Of a stretch of 64,000 nucleotides of DNA, positions 27,604 to 36,574 are shown one piece after another. The stretch spans positions 74,589 through 138,588 of the forward strand of contig CAWHHJ010000028.1 in the NCBI GenBank assembly GCA_963829085.1, read 5' to 3'. The DNA is from PALSA-1004 sp963829085 (lineage in GTDB: Bacteria > Pseudomonadota > Gammaproteobacteria > Burkholderiales > SG8-41). The notes under the pieces were generated by a model, which searched no databases, was not told where the DNA came from, and saw only the letters and a program-made list of their open reading frames with translations. Position 1 is the stretch's first letter. Each line of letters begins with the position of its first letter. The position numbers and the translations under genes were made by a program.

Positions 27604-30120
27604 CTATCGACGCAGCCTGAGATAAATCTCAGGCAGTTTATTCGGCAGGCTGTTGATGTGGTCGAGCACGAGGTAATGCCCGGGCCCGAAGATTTGCGGC
27701 AGATACTGATTGGCCATGGTATCGACGGTGATGCAGAACGGATGCACGCCCGCGTTCATCGCTTCCTTCACCGCCATGCGCGTGTCTTCATGCAGGTAGC
27801 GCCGGTCCCCGCCGTCGTCGTAATCCTCCGGCCTGCCATCCGACAGAATCAGCAGTAAACGACGGCGGCTTTCGACGCCGTTGAAGCGTGATGTCGCATG
27901 GCGGATCGCAGCACCCATGCGCGTGGCGAGCCTGCCGGACATCCCGCCGATAACACTTTTAATCTGCGTTGTGAACGGCTCATCGAAATCCTTAATCGTG
28001 TAGTAGCTCACGTTGTCGCGGTATTTAGAGCAGAATCCGGCAATCGAATAGGCATCGCCGACTTCCTCCATGCTTTCAGCGAACAGCAACACGCCCGCGC
28101 GCACGCGGTCAACGAGACGGCCGCCGCCTTCCGGCAGATGCTGCATGATGGAAGTAGACATATCGGCGAGCAGGGTTACCGAGACATCTCGCTGCTTGAT
28201 TTCTCGTCGCCGATAAATGGCGGGCAGCGGCGACATGCCCGCGCGCTGCTCGGCAACATATTCCACTGCGGCATTCAAGTCGATATCGTCGCCATCGAAC
28301 TGCCGCACTCTTGGCGCGAGGCGCGTCGGCTTCTGAGCCTGGATCGCTTTTTTAAGCCGTTTCAGCGCGAGCGCATACTGGGTGGTCAGCCGGTTCGCTT
28401 CAGCAAGATTCGACTCAGCAAGCGGTTTCTCCTGCACCCAGCTCCAGTTGCGCTTGTAGCGGCCTTCACGGTAATCCCATTCAGGATACGGTTTGCCCTT
28501 GTCGCTCGACTGTCCGCCCTGCTCCTGACTTTGCGTGCGCTTGATCGACATCTTGCTCGACCCCGCGCTCTTGCCGTCGCTTGCCACCATCTTCTCGCGC
28601 TCACCGGCTTCCTCGCCGCCGGTTTCCGCATTCTGCTGTTCGTCATTGTCGCCCTGCTCGCCATCGTCGCTTTGTTTCTTCTCACCGTCGGCGCCGGCCT
28701 GCGTCTGCTGCGGCTGATCCTGTTCCGTCTGCGCGTGCGCGGAGCGTGCGGCGTTGGGACTGCGTCCCGGCAGATAGGCGCCCTGGTAGACCTCGATATC
28801 CGTTACCGGCGCGAGCGTCGTCTCGGCATAGAGTTCGTTCGCAATACGAAATGAATCCGCAATGGTTGCGCCGGGATCAAGCAGCGGCCGCAAGCGTGCA
28901 TCAAGCGTCGACGGCTGTCCATGCATCAGCGCTGACGCGGCGCCGACCATGTCGAGCGCCAGATCGTAATAAGGCAGCGATTCTACGGGTCGCAACCGAT
29001 GCGACGCCCCGACCGCGTGTAAACGCGCGAGATAATTCGGTACACGCTCCTGTATCCGAACATCGACACGCAGGTCCTCGCAGGCGTCGAACAGGAGCTG
29101 AAAGCGCGGCACGTCATCACCATAGCGTGCAAACAACGGCGCCCACGCGACCTGCCCCGACTTGGGCAGCTCTGCACCCACATCGCTGAATATGCGGATC
29201 AGCGCAGCGCGGTCGAAGCCGCCGAAAACAACGCGCCCGGCGGCATGCAGGATCGCCAATATTGCTTCGTCGCGGTCCGGCATGACCGCGGGAATGAACA
29301 CGCTGCGCCCGTCGGTCTCGACAAACGGGCGGCCCTTATCGGGCGACCACGTGCTTTCCTTCAATTCGACCGGACGCTGGTACCATATCTCGAGCAGTAG
29401 CGCGAGCAGACGATTGCGCTCCGGCATTCGATAGCCGGGCAAATGATCGAGCAATACCGACAGGCTCTCTTCGCTTTCAAGCCGGAAGTAAGCTTCGCCG
29501 CGCGCGCGCCCTGACTGCATAATGTCGGCGCCGCGCGACGCCCACGGCAGGACCGCTTGTGCGCCGAGCAGGTTACGCACACGGATGGCGCCGCCGAGAT
29601 ATGTCGCCAGCATCAATTTGCGCGACTCGAACAATTCTTCCATGGGCTGCAGCAGGTGTTCGACTCCGGTAACGCCCTGGCGGCACGCGAGATCGAGCAC
29701 TGGCGTTGCGAAGTAAGCGCGTCCGCTATCGCTGTGACGCGTGTACCACATGAATCCGATCTCCGCCCACCGACGCTCGCCCGCATGCCCGAGCGTGCCG
29801 AACGCGCGGGGCAGATTGCGCATAAAGGAATCGACTGCGGCGGCGGGTTGCGGCCATTGGAGGAAGACCAGCGCCTGCTCGGTCCACGGCAACACCGTCT
29901 CGGAGATTTTTTCCGCTTCGTAGCTGCCGCGCACGAAAGCTTTGCCCGCTTCCCGATCGTGCTCGAACAGCCGCCGCACGGCGCGCAGCCACGTAAGGAC
30001 CACTTCGTCGCCGTGCTGGCGTAAGGCCGGCAATGCGTCCGTCACTTCACGGTGCGCGACGAAGCTCAGCGCACTGAGTTCGCTGAGCGCCTGCTCAATA
30101 GCGGCTGACGGGGCTGCCAC
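27604..30120 (-). CDS. VWA-domain protein, NorD/CbbO-type activator
   Basis: This 838-residue cytoplasmic protein ends in a von Willebrand A domain with an intact MIDAS (DMSTS near residue 650, LSDGRPEDYDDGGD later). The middle has a low-complexity, Gln/Asp/Glu-rich segment (about 460-530). NorD and CbbO form a complex with their MoxR-type ATPase to activate metalloenzymes such as nitric oxide reductase or RuBisCO. The ATPase gene lies 16 bases upstream. No nor or cbb structural genes are in the window, so the target is unknown. Confidence 0.87.
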   Translation of the reverse strand: MAAPSAAIEQALSELSALSFVAHREVTDALPALRQHGDEVVLTWLRAVRRLFEHDREAGKAFVRGSYEAEKISETVLPWTEQALVFLQWPQPAAAVDSFMRNLPRAFGTLGHAGERRWAEIGFMWYTRHSDSGRAYFATPVLDLACRQGVTGVEHLLQPMEELFESRKLMLATYLGGAIRVRNLLGAQAVLPWASRGADIMQSGRARGEAYFRLESEESLSVLLDHLPGYRMPERNRLLALLLEIWYQRPVELKESTWSPDKGRPFVETDGRSVFIPAVMPDRDEAILAILHAAGRVVFGGFDRAALIRIFSDVGAELPKSGQVAWAPLFARYGDDVPRFQLLFDACEDLRVDVRIQERVPNYLARLHAVGASHRLRPVESLPYYDLALDMVGAASALMHGQPSTLDARLRPLLDPGATIADSFRIANELYAETTLAPVTDIEVYQGAYLPGRSPNAARSAHAQTEQDQPQQTQAGADGEKKQSDDGEQGDNDEQQNAETGGEEAGEREKMVASDGKSAGSSKMSIKRTQSQEQGGQSSDKGKPYPEWDYREGRYKRNWSWVQEKPLAESNLAEANRLTTQYALALKRLKKAIQAQKPTRLAPRVRQFDGDDIDLNAAVEYVAEQRAGMSPLPAIYRRREIKQRDVSVTLLADMSTSIMQHLPEGGGRLVDRVRAGVLLFAESMEEVGDAYSIAGFCSKYRDNVSYYTIKDFDEPFTTQIKSVIGGMSGRLATRMGAAIRHATSRFNGVESRRRLLLILSDGRPEDYDDGGDRRYLHEDTRMAVKEAMNAGVHPFCITVDTMANQYLPQIFGPGHYLVLDHINSLPNKLPEIYLRLRR

Positions 30121-30136
30121 GGAGTACTAACGAAAA

Positions 30137-30982
30137 TCAGGAGAAATGCGCTTTGACAATTTCCATAAGCGCTTCGGCAAGCTCGATATCATCGGTGAGC
30201 GGATTCACCATCGCAACCTGGCAGGCATTAACCGGATCGAGGCCGGCATTTATCATGTTCGCCGCGTACACGAGCGCCCGCGTTGAAGTGGCTTCCTCGA
30301 GACCATGATCTTTGAGCAGCCGGCCTTTGCGCCCGGTCGCCACGAGTTTTGCCGCCAGCTCCGGATCGATGCCGGGCACTTCATTGACGACGATTTTGCG
30401 CTCGACGTCTTCCTCGGGAAAATCGAAGTTGATCGCGATGAAGCGCTGCTTCGTGGACGGCTTTAGATCTTTGAGCACCGTCTGGTATCCCGGGTTATAG
30501 GAAATGACGAGCAGAAAATCTTCATGCGCATCGATCTCCTGACCTTTCTTCTCGATTGTGAGACGGCGACGGTGGTCTGTGAGCGAATGGATAACCACGG
30601 TGGAGTCAGTGCGTGCCTCGACGATTTCATCGAGATAGCAGATCGCACCGGCTTTGACAGCGCGCGTGAGCGGCCCGTCCTGCCACACTGTCGCGCTGCC
30701 TTCGAGCAGGAAGCGCCCGACGAGATCCGAGCTCGTCAGATCTTCATGGCACGATACGGTGACCAACGGACGCTTGAGCTGAAATGCCATGTGCTCGAGG
30801 AAGCGGGTCTTGCCGCAGCCCGTCGGACCTTTGAGCATCACCGGCAGCCGCTTCCGATAGGCTGCCTCGAAAATTGCTACTTCGTTCGATTGCGGCTCGT
30901 CGTACGGCGCCGCATCGCTTGTTCGCGGTTGCTGGATGATGTCGTGCTCGACGCCGCGCAACCGGTTCACTGCGGTTTTCAT
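30137..30982 (-). CDS. MoxR-type AAA+ ATPase, CbbQ/NorQ/NirQ family
   Basis: This 281-residue AAA+ ATPase has Walker A GPTGCGKTR (about 53), Walker B GAICYLDEIVEA (about 118), a sensor-1 ISYNPGYQ and an arginine-finger-like STKQRF. Its C-terminal domain ends LVNPLTDDIELAEALMEIV, as in the CbbQ/NorQ family, ATPases that work with VWA partners to activate a metalloenzyme. The VWA partner gene follows at 16 bases. The start ATG is at 30982. The 180 bases between this start and the gene at 31163 hold a terminator for the other operon but no obvious promoter. Confidence 0.92.
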   Translation of the reverse strand: MKTAVNRLRGVEHDIIQQPRTSDAAPYDEPQSNEVAIFEAAYRKRLPVMLKGPTGCGKTRFLEHMAFQLKRPLVTVSCHEDLTSSDLVGRFLLEGSATVWQDGPLTRAVKAGAICYLDEIVEARTDSTVVIHSLTDHRRRLTIEKKGQEIDAHEDFLLVISYNPGYQTVLKDLKPSTKQRFIAINFDFPEEDVERKIVVNEVPGIDPELAAKLVATGRKGRLLKDHGLEEATSTRALVYAANMINAGLDPVNACQVAMVNPLTDDIELAEALMEIVKAHFS

Positions 30983-31128
30983 ATCACTTCCACTTTAGCC
31001 GTAAAGGCATTGGATCGGAGGGACAAGGGAGGCGAAACGCCTGGACCCGATATTTTAAGAGAAGCGGCCCGATAAGGGAATCGTTGGAAGCAATCGGCTC
31101 ATTGCCAACATTGCAGGTATGCAAAATC

Positions 31129-31151
31129 GCTGTGCGTCTCTTTCGCACAGC
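31129..31151 (-). terminator. Rho-independent terminator of the lemA-ygcG-TPM operon
   Basis: On the minus strand an 8-bp perfect stem (GCTGTGCG/CGCACAGC) with a 7-base loop begins 12 bases past the TPM-gene stop and is followed by GATTTTGC, a short T-rich tail. Position and direction fit termination of the three-gene minus-strand operon. Confidence 0.65.
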
Positions 31152-31162
31152 ACGGCATTTGC

Positions 31163-31660
31163 CTACAGCACGACGGGTGCGTCCGACAATTCGTTCGGAT
31201 TGTCGGCGAGCGGCGGGAAGTGCGTTGCCAGCAGTCGCGTAATTTCCGCAATGCCGGTCAGCGTACCCTGTTCAAATTCCCGCTTGCGATAGGCATCCTC
31301 CATGCGCCGACACACGGCGTCCCATTGCTCCTGCGGAACCTTTGCGCTGATGCCGCGATCCGCGACGATTTCGATGCGGCGATCCGCAAGCTGCACGTAG
31401 ATGAGCACGCCACTGTTATGTTGCGTGTCCCAGACGCGCAACTCCGAGAACACCTGAATTGCACGCTGACGCGCGGTGAGCCCGCGCGTCAATGCAAGCG
31501 GATGCAAGGCGGCTTCGACCGCGAAACGCAATTCACTGTCGTGTGTTTTTTCGGAATTGCCTATCGCTTGTTCGATCGCGTCCAACGTGCGGCGCGGAAA
31601 GGCGCCGCCCACGATCCAATGCGGCGTGAGCATATGTTTCATGAGGCGAGCAAAGTTCAT
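31163..31660 (-). CDS. TPM-domain protein, cytosolic type (YgcG-related)
   Basis: This is a 165-residue protein with a TPM (TLP18.3/Psb32/MOLO-1) domain. GGAFPRRTLDAIEQAI is near 17, FSELRVWDTQHNSGVLIYVQLADRRIEIVADRG near 75-107, and a C-terminal TGIAEITRLLATHFP closes it. No signal peptide is visible at the chosen start, ATG 31660; an upstream in-frame ATG adds an Ala-rich stretch that is the antisense of the glycine-rich tail of the preceding gene. It is the last gene of lemA-ygcG-TPM, 4 bases after ygcG. Confidence 0.82.
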   Translation of the reverse strand: MNFARLMKHMLTPHWIVGGAFPRRTLDAIEQAIGNSEKTHDSELRFAVEAALHPLALTRGLTARQRAIQVFSELRVWDTQHNSGVLIYVQLADRRIEIVADRGISAKVPQEQWDAVCRRMEDAYRKREFEQGTLTGIAEITRLLATHFPPLADNPNELSDAPVVL

Positions 31661-31664
31661 ATCA

Positions 31665-32562
31665 TCACCAGCTGCCACCGGCGCCGCCGCCGCCCGAGCT
31701 ACCGCCCCCGCCGCTGAAGCCGCCACCGCCGCCAAATCCGCCGCCGGTGCTGAAGCCGCCGCCGCCAAATCCGCCAAATCCGCCGCTGCCCCAGCCGCCG
31801 CGCGTGCCGCCGAGCAACGAGAAAATAAACGTGATGATGGCGGCGATGATACCGATCACTACGGCGCCGCCGAGCATCCAGCCTAGTACGCCCGCGATGG
31901 TGCCGACAATGCCGGCGCCGAGAAACCGCCCGAAGATTGCGCGCAAGACGCCGCCCACCACGAATACCAGCACGAAGCCGATGATGAGCAGCGATTGAAA
32001 ATCGAAACCACCGCCCGCCGGTTGCTGCGATGCCCGCGGTTTCGGCGGCGGCAACGGTTCACCGTCCACCACCTTGATGATGCGTTCGATGCCGGCGCTG
32101 ATGCCGCCGTAGAAATCACCTTGCTTGAAGCGCGGCGTGATCGCTTCATCGATGATGCGTTTCGGCTGTAGCGTCATTCAGCACGCCTTCGAGACCATAG
32201 CCGACTTCGATCCACAGCTTGCGATCGTTTTTTGCAATCAACAGCAATGCGCCGTCGTCGATGCCCTTGCGGCCGAGTTTCCAGCTTTCCTCGACGCGAA
32301 CTGCATACTGCTCTACCGTTTCAGGTTGTGTCGTCGGCACCAGCAGCACGGCGATCTGACTGCCCTTGCGTGCTTCAAACGCAGCGAGCGTTTGCTCGAG
32401 TGATGACTGTTGTTGCGCCGTAAGCGTTGCAGTCAGATCCGTAACGCGCGCCTTCAGCGGCGGTATGGCGACATCAGCGGCTATGCACCATGAGGCCCCG
32501 AACGCCGTCAATGCGCATAGCCACAGCAGGGCCCGCAGACATAAGGACGAGCCCTGTTTCAC
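31665..32562 (-). CDS. YgcG-type TPM membrane protein, frameshifted
   Basis: This TPM-domain membrane protein is about 298 residues long after correction. A signal peptide ends near WCIA. The TPM core has LEQTLAAFEARKGSQIAVLL, LGRKGIDDGALLLIAKNDRK and WIEVGYGLEGVLNDA. A hydrophobic segment and a glycine-rich tail (repeated GGGG with Ser/Phe) follow. An extra base at 32160-32163 breaks the frame; removing it gives LNDATAKRIIDEAITPRFKQ. This indel is not at GTAC. It lies between lemA and the small TPM gene, a pairing common in Gram-negative bacteria; the process served is unknown. Confidence 0.85.
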
Positions 32563-32568
32563 AGGCGG

Positions 32569-33237
32569 CTACTTGCTGGCGGGCGGAATCACCGGCGCCG
32601 GTATGGCTGCGGGCGGTGCTGGCTGCGCAGGTGCGGCGGGCGGTGTAGTGCCGAAATCCACTTTCGGCGCGGTCGATATTTCCTTCTCGTTATCGACCGT
32701 GAATTGCGCTTTCGGTTTGAAGCCGAACATCATAGCAGTCAGATTGGTGGGGAATGAGCGCACCGTCGTGTTGAATTCCTGCGTCGCTTTGATAAACCGG
32801 TTGCGAGCAACTGCGATGCGGTTTTCCGTGCCCTCGAGCTGCGCCTGCAGCTCGCGGAAATTCTGATCCGACTTCAACTGAGGATAGTTTTCGGCGACCA
32901 CCAGAAGACGCGAGAGTGCGGATGACAGCTCGCCTTGCGCTGCCTGGAACTTTTGCAGTGCCGCCGGATCGTTGACCAGTTCAGGCGATGCCTGCACGCT
33001 GCCGACGCGCGCGCGCGCATTAGTGACGCCCAGCAGCACATCTTTTTCCTGCTGCGCGTAACCCTTCACGACGTTAACAAGATTCGGCACGAGATCCGCG
33101 CGCCGCTGATACTGATTCACGACCTCGGCCCACGCCGACTTGACCTGCTCATCGGACGATTGCAGTGTGTTGTAACCGCAGCCGCCGAGACCAAGCGTTG
33201 TAATCAGCAGCGCCAGCGCGACGAAAACTTTGTTCAT
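32569..33237 (-). CDS. LemA-family protein, lipoprotein
   Basis: This 222-residue LemA-family protein starts with a lipobox (LGGC, Cys at about 20) and then the LemA core: YNTLQSSDEQVKSAWAEVVN, YQRRADLVPNLVNVVKGYAQ and ENYPQLKSDQNFRELQAQLE around residue 105-125. The C-terminus is a Pro/Ala-rich tail. LemA proteins are membrane-anchored with unknown function and are usually encoded next to TPM/YgcG proteins, as here. It is the first gene of the operon. Confidence 0.9.
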   Translation of the reverse strand: MNKVFVALALLITTLGLGGCGYNTLQSSDEQVKSAWAEVVNQYQRRADLVPNLVNVVKGYAQQEKDVLLGVTNARARVGSVQASPELVNDPAALQKFQAAQGELSSALSRLLVVAENYPQLKSDQNFRELQAQLEGTENRIAVARNRFIKATQEFNTTVRSFPTNLTAMMFGFKPKAQFTVDNEKEISTAPKVDFGTTPPAAPAQPAPPAAIPAPVIPPASK

Positions 33238-33281
33238 GTTTTACTCTCCTCAGATCCGTAAAGAACGCAAAGAACCGGTTG

Positions 33282-34097
33282 CTAGATCGGGGCGGCTCGA
33301 CCGGTTTGCAAGCCTTGCATCGTTTCTACCGCAAGACAGAGGTCTGCCCATGCTTTCGCCTTGTCGTTCAGCGTGCGCAGCAGATAGGCTGGATGATAGG
33401 TGACAATCAGCGGCACGCCCTGATATTCATGCACTTTGCCGCGCATGCTTGCAACCGGCGCATCGCGTTTGAGCAGGTTCACTGCGGCTGTCTTGCCCAA
33501 AGCAACAATGAGCTTTGGTTTGATGAGATCGATCTGCCGCCAGAGGTATGGCTCGCATTGGGACACCTCTGCGAGCTCGGGGTTACGGTTACCCGGCGGC
33601 CTGCACTTCACGATATTGGCGATATAGACGTTATTGCCGCGTCTGAGCCTGATCGCAGCGAGCATGTTATCGAGAAGCTTGCCCGCCTGGCCGACGAAGG
33701 GCTCGCCCTTTGCGTCTTCATCCGCGCCGGGACCTTCGCCGACGAACAGCCAGTCGGCGTTTTCATCGCCGACGCCGAATACTGTCTTGTTGCGGCCCTT
33801 GTGAAGCGCGCAGGCGACACACCCCGCAACCGATTCCCGCAACTGCGGCCATTCCATACGCGAGATGGCATGAATTCTTTCATCGAGCGGTAAGGCATTG
33901 CTTTGTACGGCGCGCGTTGCACGCGGTTCGCTTACGAGCAGGTCAGGCGCGCTTGGCCGCGACGCCGGTTGCGGGCGGGCGTCTGCACTGTCCGTTTTTT
34001 CTGAAGGAGTGCCGGCGCTAATGTTCGCATCATCACGCAAGCGCCACAGCGGCCACAGGCCTAGTTCCTTGAGCATGTCTTCGCGCTGTGTGCTCAT
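33282..34097 (-). CDS. Family 4/5 uracil-DNA glycosylase (Fe-S)
   Basis: This 271-residue enzyme removes uracil from DNA during base excision repair. The catalytic motifs are VGEGPGADEDAKGEPFVGQA (about 120) and THHPAYLLR-type HPAYLLR (about 245). Iron-sulfur cysteines lie in CVACAL, KCRPPGNRNP and SQCEPYL. The N-terminal ~85 residues are a variable extension seen in betaproteobacterial members. Its start overlaps the rimI stop by 4 bases, the usual tsaB-rimI-udg arrangement. Confidence 0.92.
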   Translation of the reverse strand: MSTQREDMLKELGLWPLWRLRDDANISAGTPSEKTDSADARPQPASRPSAPDLLVSEPRATRAVQSNALPLDERIHAISRMEWPQLRESVAGCVACALHKGRNKTVFGVGDENADWLFVGEGPGADEDAKGEPFVGQAGKLLDNMLAAIRLRRGNNVYIANIVKCRPPGNRNPELAEVSQCEPYLWRQIDLIKPKLIVALGKTAAVNLLKRDAPVASMRGKVHEYQGVPLIVTYHPAYLLRTLNDKAKAWADLCLAVETMQGLQTGRAAPI

Positions 34098-34558
34098 TGC
34101 AACTGCAACGACATCACAAGCGCATCTTCACGTCCTTGGCCTGCCGGATAATAGTGGCGTCTGATCGCGATCTCGGTGAATCCGGCGTCTGCGTACAGCC
34201 CGAGTCCGGCGACATTGGAAGGCCGCACTTCAAGGAACATCCTGCGCGCACCGTAGTCCGCGGCAAGTTTGCGCATAAAGGTGAGCAGTTGGCGCCCGAT
34301 GCCGCGCCGCTGCCAATGCGCTGCAATGCTCAGGTTGAGCAGATGCGCCTCCTCGGCGCCGATCATCACTATGCTGTAGCCGATTATCCTGCGACCGATT
34401 GCGGCGATCCAGGCGTGATAGCCGGCATTCAGCGAGTCAACGAAGTTTCCACGCGTCCAGGGATGCGGGTACACGTTGTTTTCGATCGCAATGACATCAT
34501 CGAGATCGTCGCTCGACATGCGCCGGTAACGCGGCAGATCATTGAGCAGCGCGCTCAT
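34094..34558 (-). CDS. rimI: Ribosomal protein S18 alanine N-acetyltransferase RimI
   Basis: This 154-residue GNAT enzyme acetylates the N-terminal Ala of ribosomal protein S18. It shows AIENNVYPHPWTRGNFVDSL near the start, HLLNLSIAAHWQRRGIGRQL with the acetyl-CoA motif near 80, and EVRPSNVAGLGLYADAGFTE, typical of RimI. It lies between tsaB and the uracil-DNA glycosylase with 4-base overlaps on both sides, so the three genes form one operon. Confidence 0.92.
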   Translation of the reverse strand: MSALLNDLPRYRRMSSDDLDDVIAIENNVYPHPWTRGNFVDSLNAGYHAWIAAIGRRIIGYSIVMIGAEEAHLLNLSIAAHWQRRGIGRQLLTFMRKLAADYGARRMFLEVRPSNVAGLGLYADAGFTEIAIRRHYYPAGQGREDALVMSLQLQ

Positions 34559-35226
34559 CGTTCGTCAACGCGCAGCGCGACTTTGTCACGCACATATATA
34601 GGCACAGCAAGTGCCGCATCAAGGGTGCGACCGGCGGCCACCTGTCTCGCGGCAACGGATGCAATCTGGCGCGCATGCGGCACGAGATCAGCGGCGACCC
34701 GGTCGACGCTGGCCGCGTATACAGCCCGCAATGCATCACCATGCACGGCGAAGCCGCTCCCGCAGCCGGTCCACTGAGCACCTGTCAGCGGCGGCACTTG
34801 GAAGGGTTTGTACAGACCCGGTGCGTCAATCTCGGTCCAGTCGTCGCCTGATTTTTCGTAGGCAGCGTGATACACCTCGCCCATGCGGGCATCGAGGCAG
34901 CACACTGCACGCTCGGCGAGCGACGCTTCGGCGAGTGCAAGCAATGTGCCGACTGCAACGATCGGGACGCCTGCACCAAACGCCATGCCCTGAGCAACAC
35001 CGCAGGCAATGCGTAAACCGGTAAAAGAGCCGGGCCCTGAGCCAAATGCAATGGCATCGACTTGATTCACTGTCAAACCGTGATCGCGCAGCAATCCGTC
35101 TACCATTGGCAACAGCAGCTCAGAATTGCGCTGGCCGGCGATGACGTCGCGGGCATCGACCTGATTCTGATCCAAGAGAGCGACGGAACATAAGTCAGTC
35201 GATGTATCGAGCGCAAGTATCTTCAC
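34555..35226 (-). CDS. tsaB: tRNA threonylcarbamoyladenosine biosynthesis protein TsaB
   Basis: This 223-residue Hsp70/actin-fold protein partners TsaD to make the t6A modification on tRNA. ILALDTSTDLCSVALL opens it, GSGPGSFTGLRIACGVAQGM holds the family-defining loop (about 70), and QVDARDVIAGQRNSELLLPM is conserved. The start is a GTG at 35226; an in-frame ATG further upstream is less likely. It is followed by rimI with a 4-base overlap. Confidence 0.9.
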   Translation of the reverse strand: MKILALDTSTDLCSVALLDQNQVDARDVIAGQRNSELLLPMVDGLLRDHGLTVNQVDAIAFGSGPGSFTGLRIACGVAQGMAFGAGVPIVAVGTLLALAEASLAERAVCCLDARMGEVYHAAYEKSGDDWTEIDAPGLYKPFQVPPLTGAQWTGCGSGFAVHGDALRAVYAASVDRVAADLVPHARQIASVAARQVAAGRTLDAALAVPIYVRDKVALRVDER

Positions 35227-35363
35227 TGCGGCATTATATTCTTTCGCGCAGTGAGCATGCTCATGCGGCACTCGCGGACGAGCCGCCCGTCAGACCTGCT
35301 AAACTTTTTTGCAGCAGCGCTCATAAACTGGACGAGAAAATCTGTGCATACTCGCACTACCCG

Positions 35364-36507
35364 ATGAAGGACCGCATGATCGTCAGTGAAGTGCGCGCTT
35401 TTGCGTTGTCGTTCCGGCTCGAAAACGCGCCCCGTCGCGGCAGCGGACAGCCGATCAAGAAAGACATGGTCGTCGTCCGTGTGCGCACCAAAGATGGCAT
35501 CACCGGCTACGGCGAAGCGCATCACGCGCTCGCACCGACTGTCGTCGCTGATATTGTCAACACAAATCTCGCACCGATCGTGGTTGGCGCGAATGCGATG
35601 GAAGTCGAAGACATCTGGCAGAAGATCTACACGAAGCAGGGACAGACGCATGGTCCCGGATGGGCGTTCTACAAGGCGCTAAGCGGCGTCGATATGGCGT
35701 TGTGGGATGCGCGCGGCAAGGCGCTGGGGCAACCGGTGTACGCGCTATTAGGCGGCGCACGCAAAAAGATCCGCGCATACGCAGGCGGCGTTTGCCTGGG
35801 TTATCAGCCGCCGCCGCAATTGCTCGCGGAAGCGCAACGCTTCGTCGCTCAAGGTTATACGGCGCTTAAATTGCGGCTTGGCGACACTGTCGAGCGCGAC
35901 ATCGAGCGCGTGCGCTATGTGAGGAAAGCGCTCGGTGACAAGATCGATATCATGGTTGATATCAACACCCGATACTCGCTGCTCGACCTGAAACACGCAC
36001 TTCCGGCGCTTGAAGAATGCCGTGTCTTCTGGATCGAGGAGCCGTTTACACCCGACAATCTCGCCGACTATGCGCAGATGAACAAGCGCACCCTCGTTCC
36101 ACTCGCGGGCGGCGAAAATCATTTCACGCGATTTCAAGCCCGGCAGCTGCTCGAAACCGAGGCGGTGGATATCATTCAGCCCGATCCCTGCAAAACGGGC
36201 GGCATCACCGAATGTAAAAAGATCGCCGACCTCGCATCCGCCTTTCGCAGGCCGTTCGCGCCACATACCGGAATGAGTTCGCATAGACTCTGCGGCGTGC
36301 GTGCATTTGCTATGCGCCGCATCCAACGCGCTCATCTACGAGAGCGATTGTGCTGCAATCAATCCGTTTCGCGACGAGTTATGCAGTGGAGCACCGCGCG
36401 TGGAGGATGGATACATCGAGCCGGCCGATGCACCCGGGCTCGGTCTCGAGGTGGACGAAAAACTGTTCGCGCGGTTTCCGGGAATTCCCGGACCCTGTTA
36501 TATTTGA
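35364..36507 (+). CDS. Mandelate racemase/muconate lactonizing enzyme family protein, frameshifted
   Basis: This enolase-superfamily enzyme has about 380 residues. The N-terminal cap is MIVSEVRAFALSFRLENAPR; the barrel carries KLRLGDTVERDIERV, MVDINTRYSLLDL with the metal Asp, WIEEPFTP with Glu, and AGGENHFT with the third metal Glu, then the DIIQPDPCKTGG strand. An extra base near 36280-36283 breaks the frame; the true end continues SIDSAACVHLLCAASNAL and ends PGIPGPCYI. This indel is not at GTAC. The tartrate-dehydrogenase-type gene downstream suggests acid-sugar or hydroxy-acid catabolism. The reaction is not predictable. Confidence 0.85.
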
Positions 36508-36574
36508 GTCAACGCGCATCCGGCACGCCGTTCACATGCCGCTCGCATTCTGATCAACCTCAGCGAAGACACTC

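Noticed and set aside
31747..31998. Proline-rich open frame on the plus strand
   Set aside because: It is the antisense of the glycine-rich tail of the YgcG-type protein.
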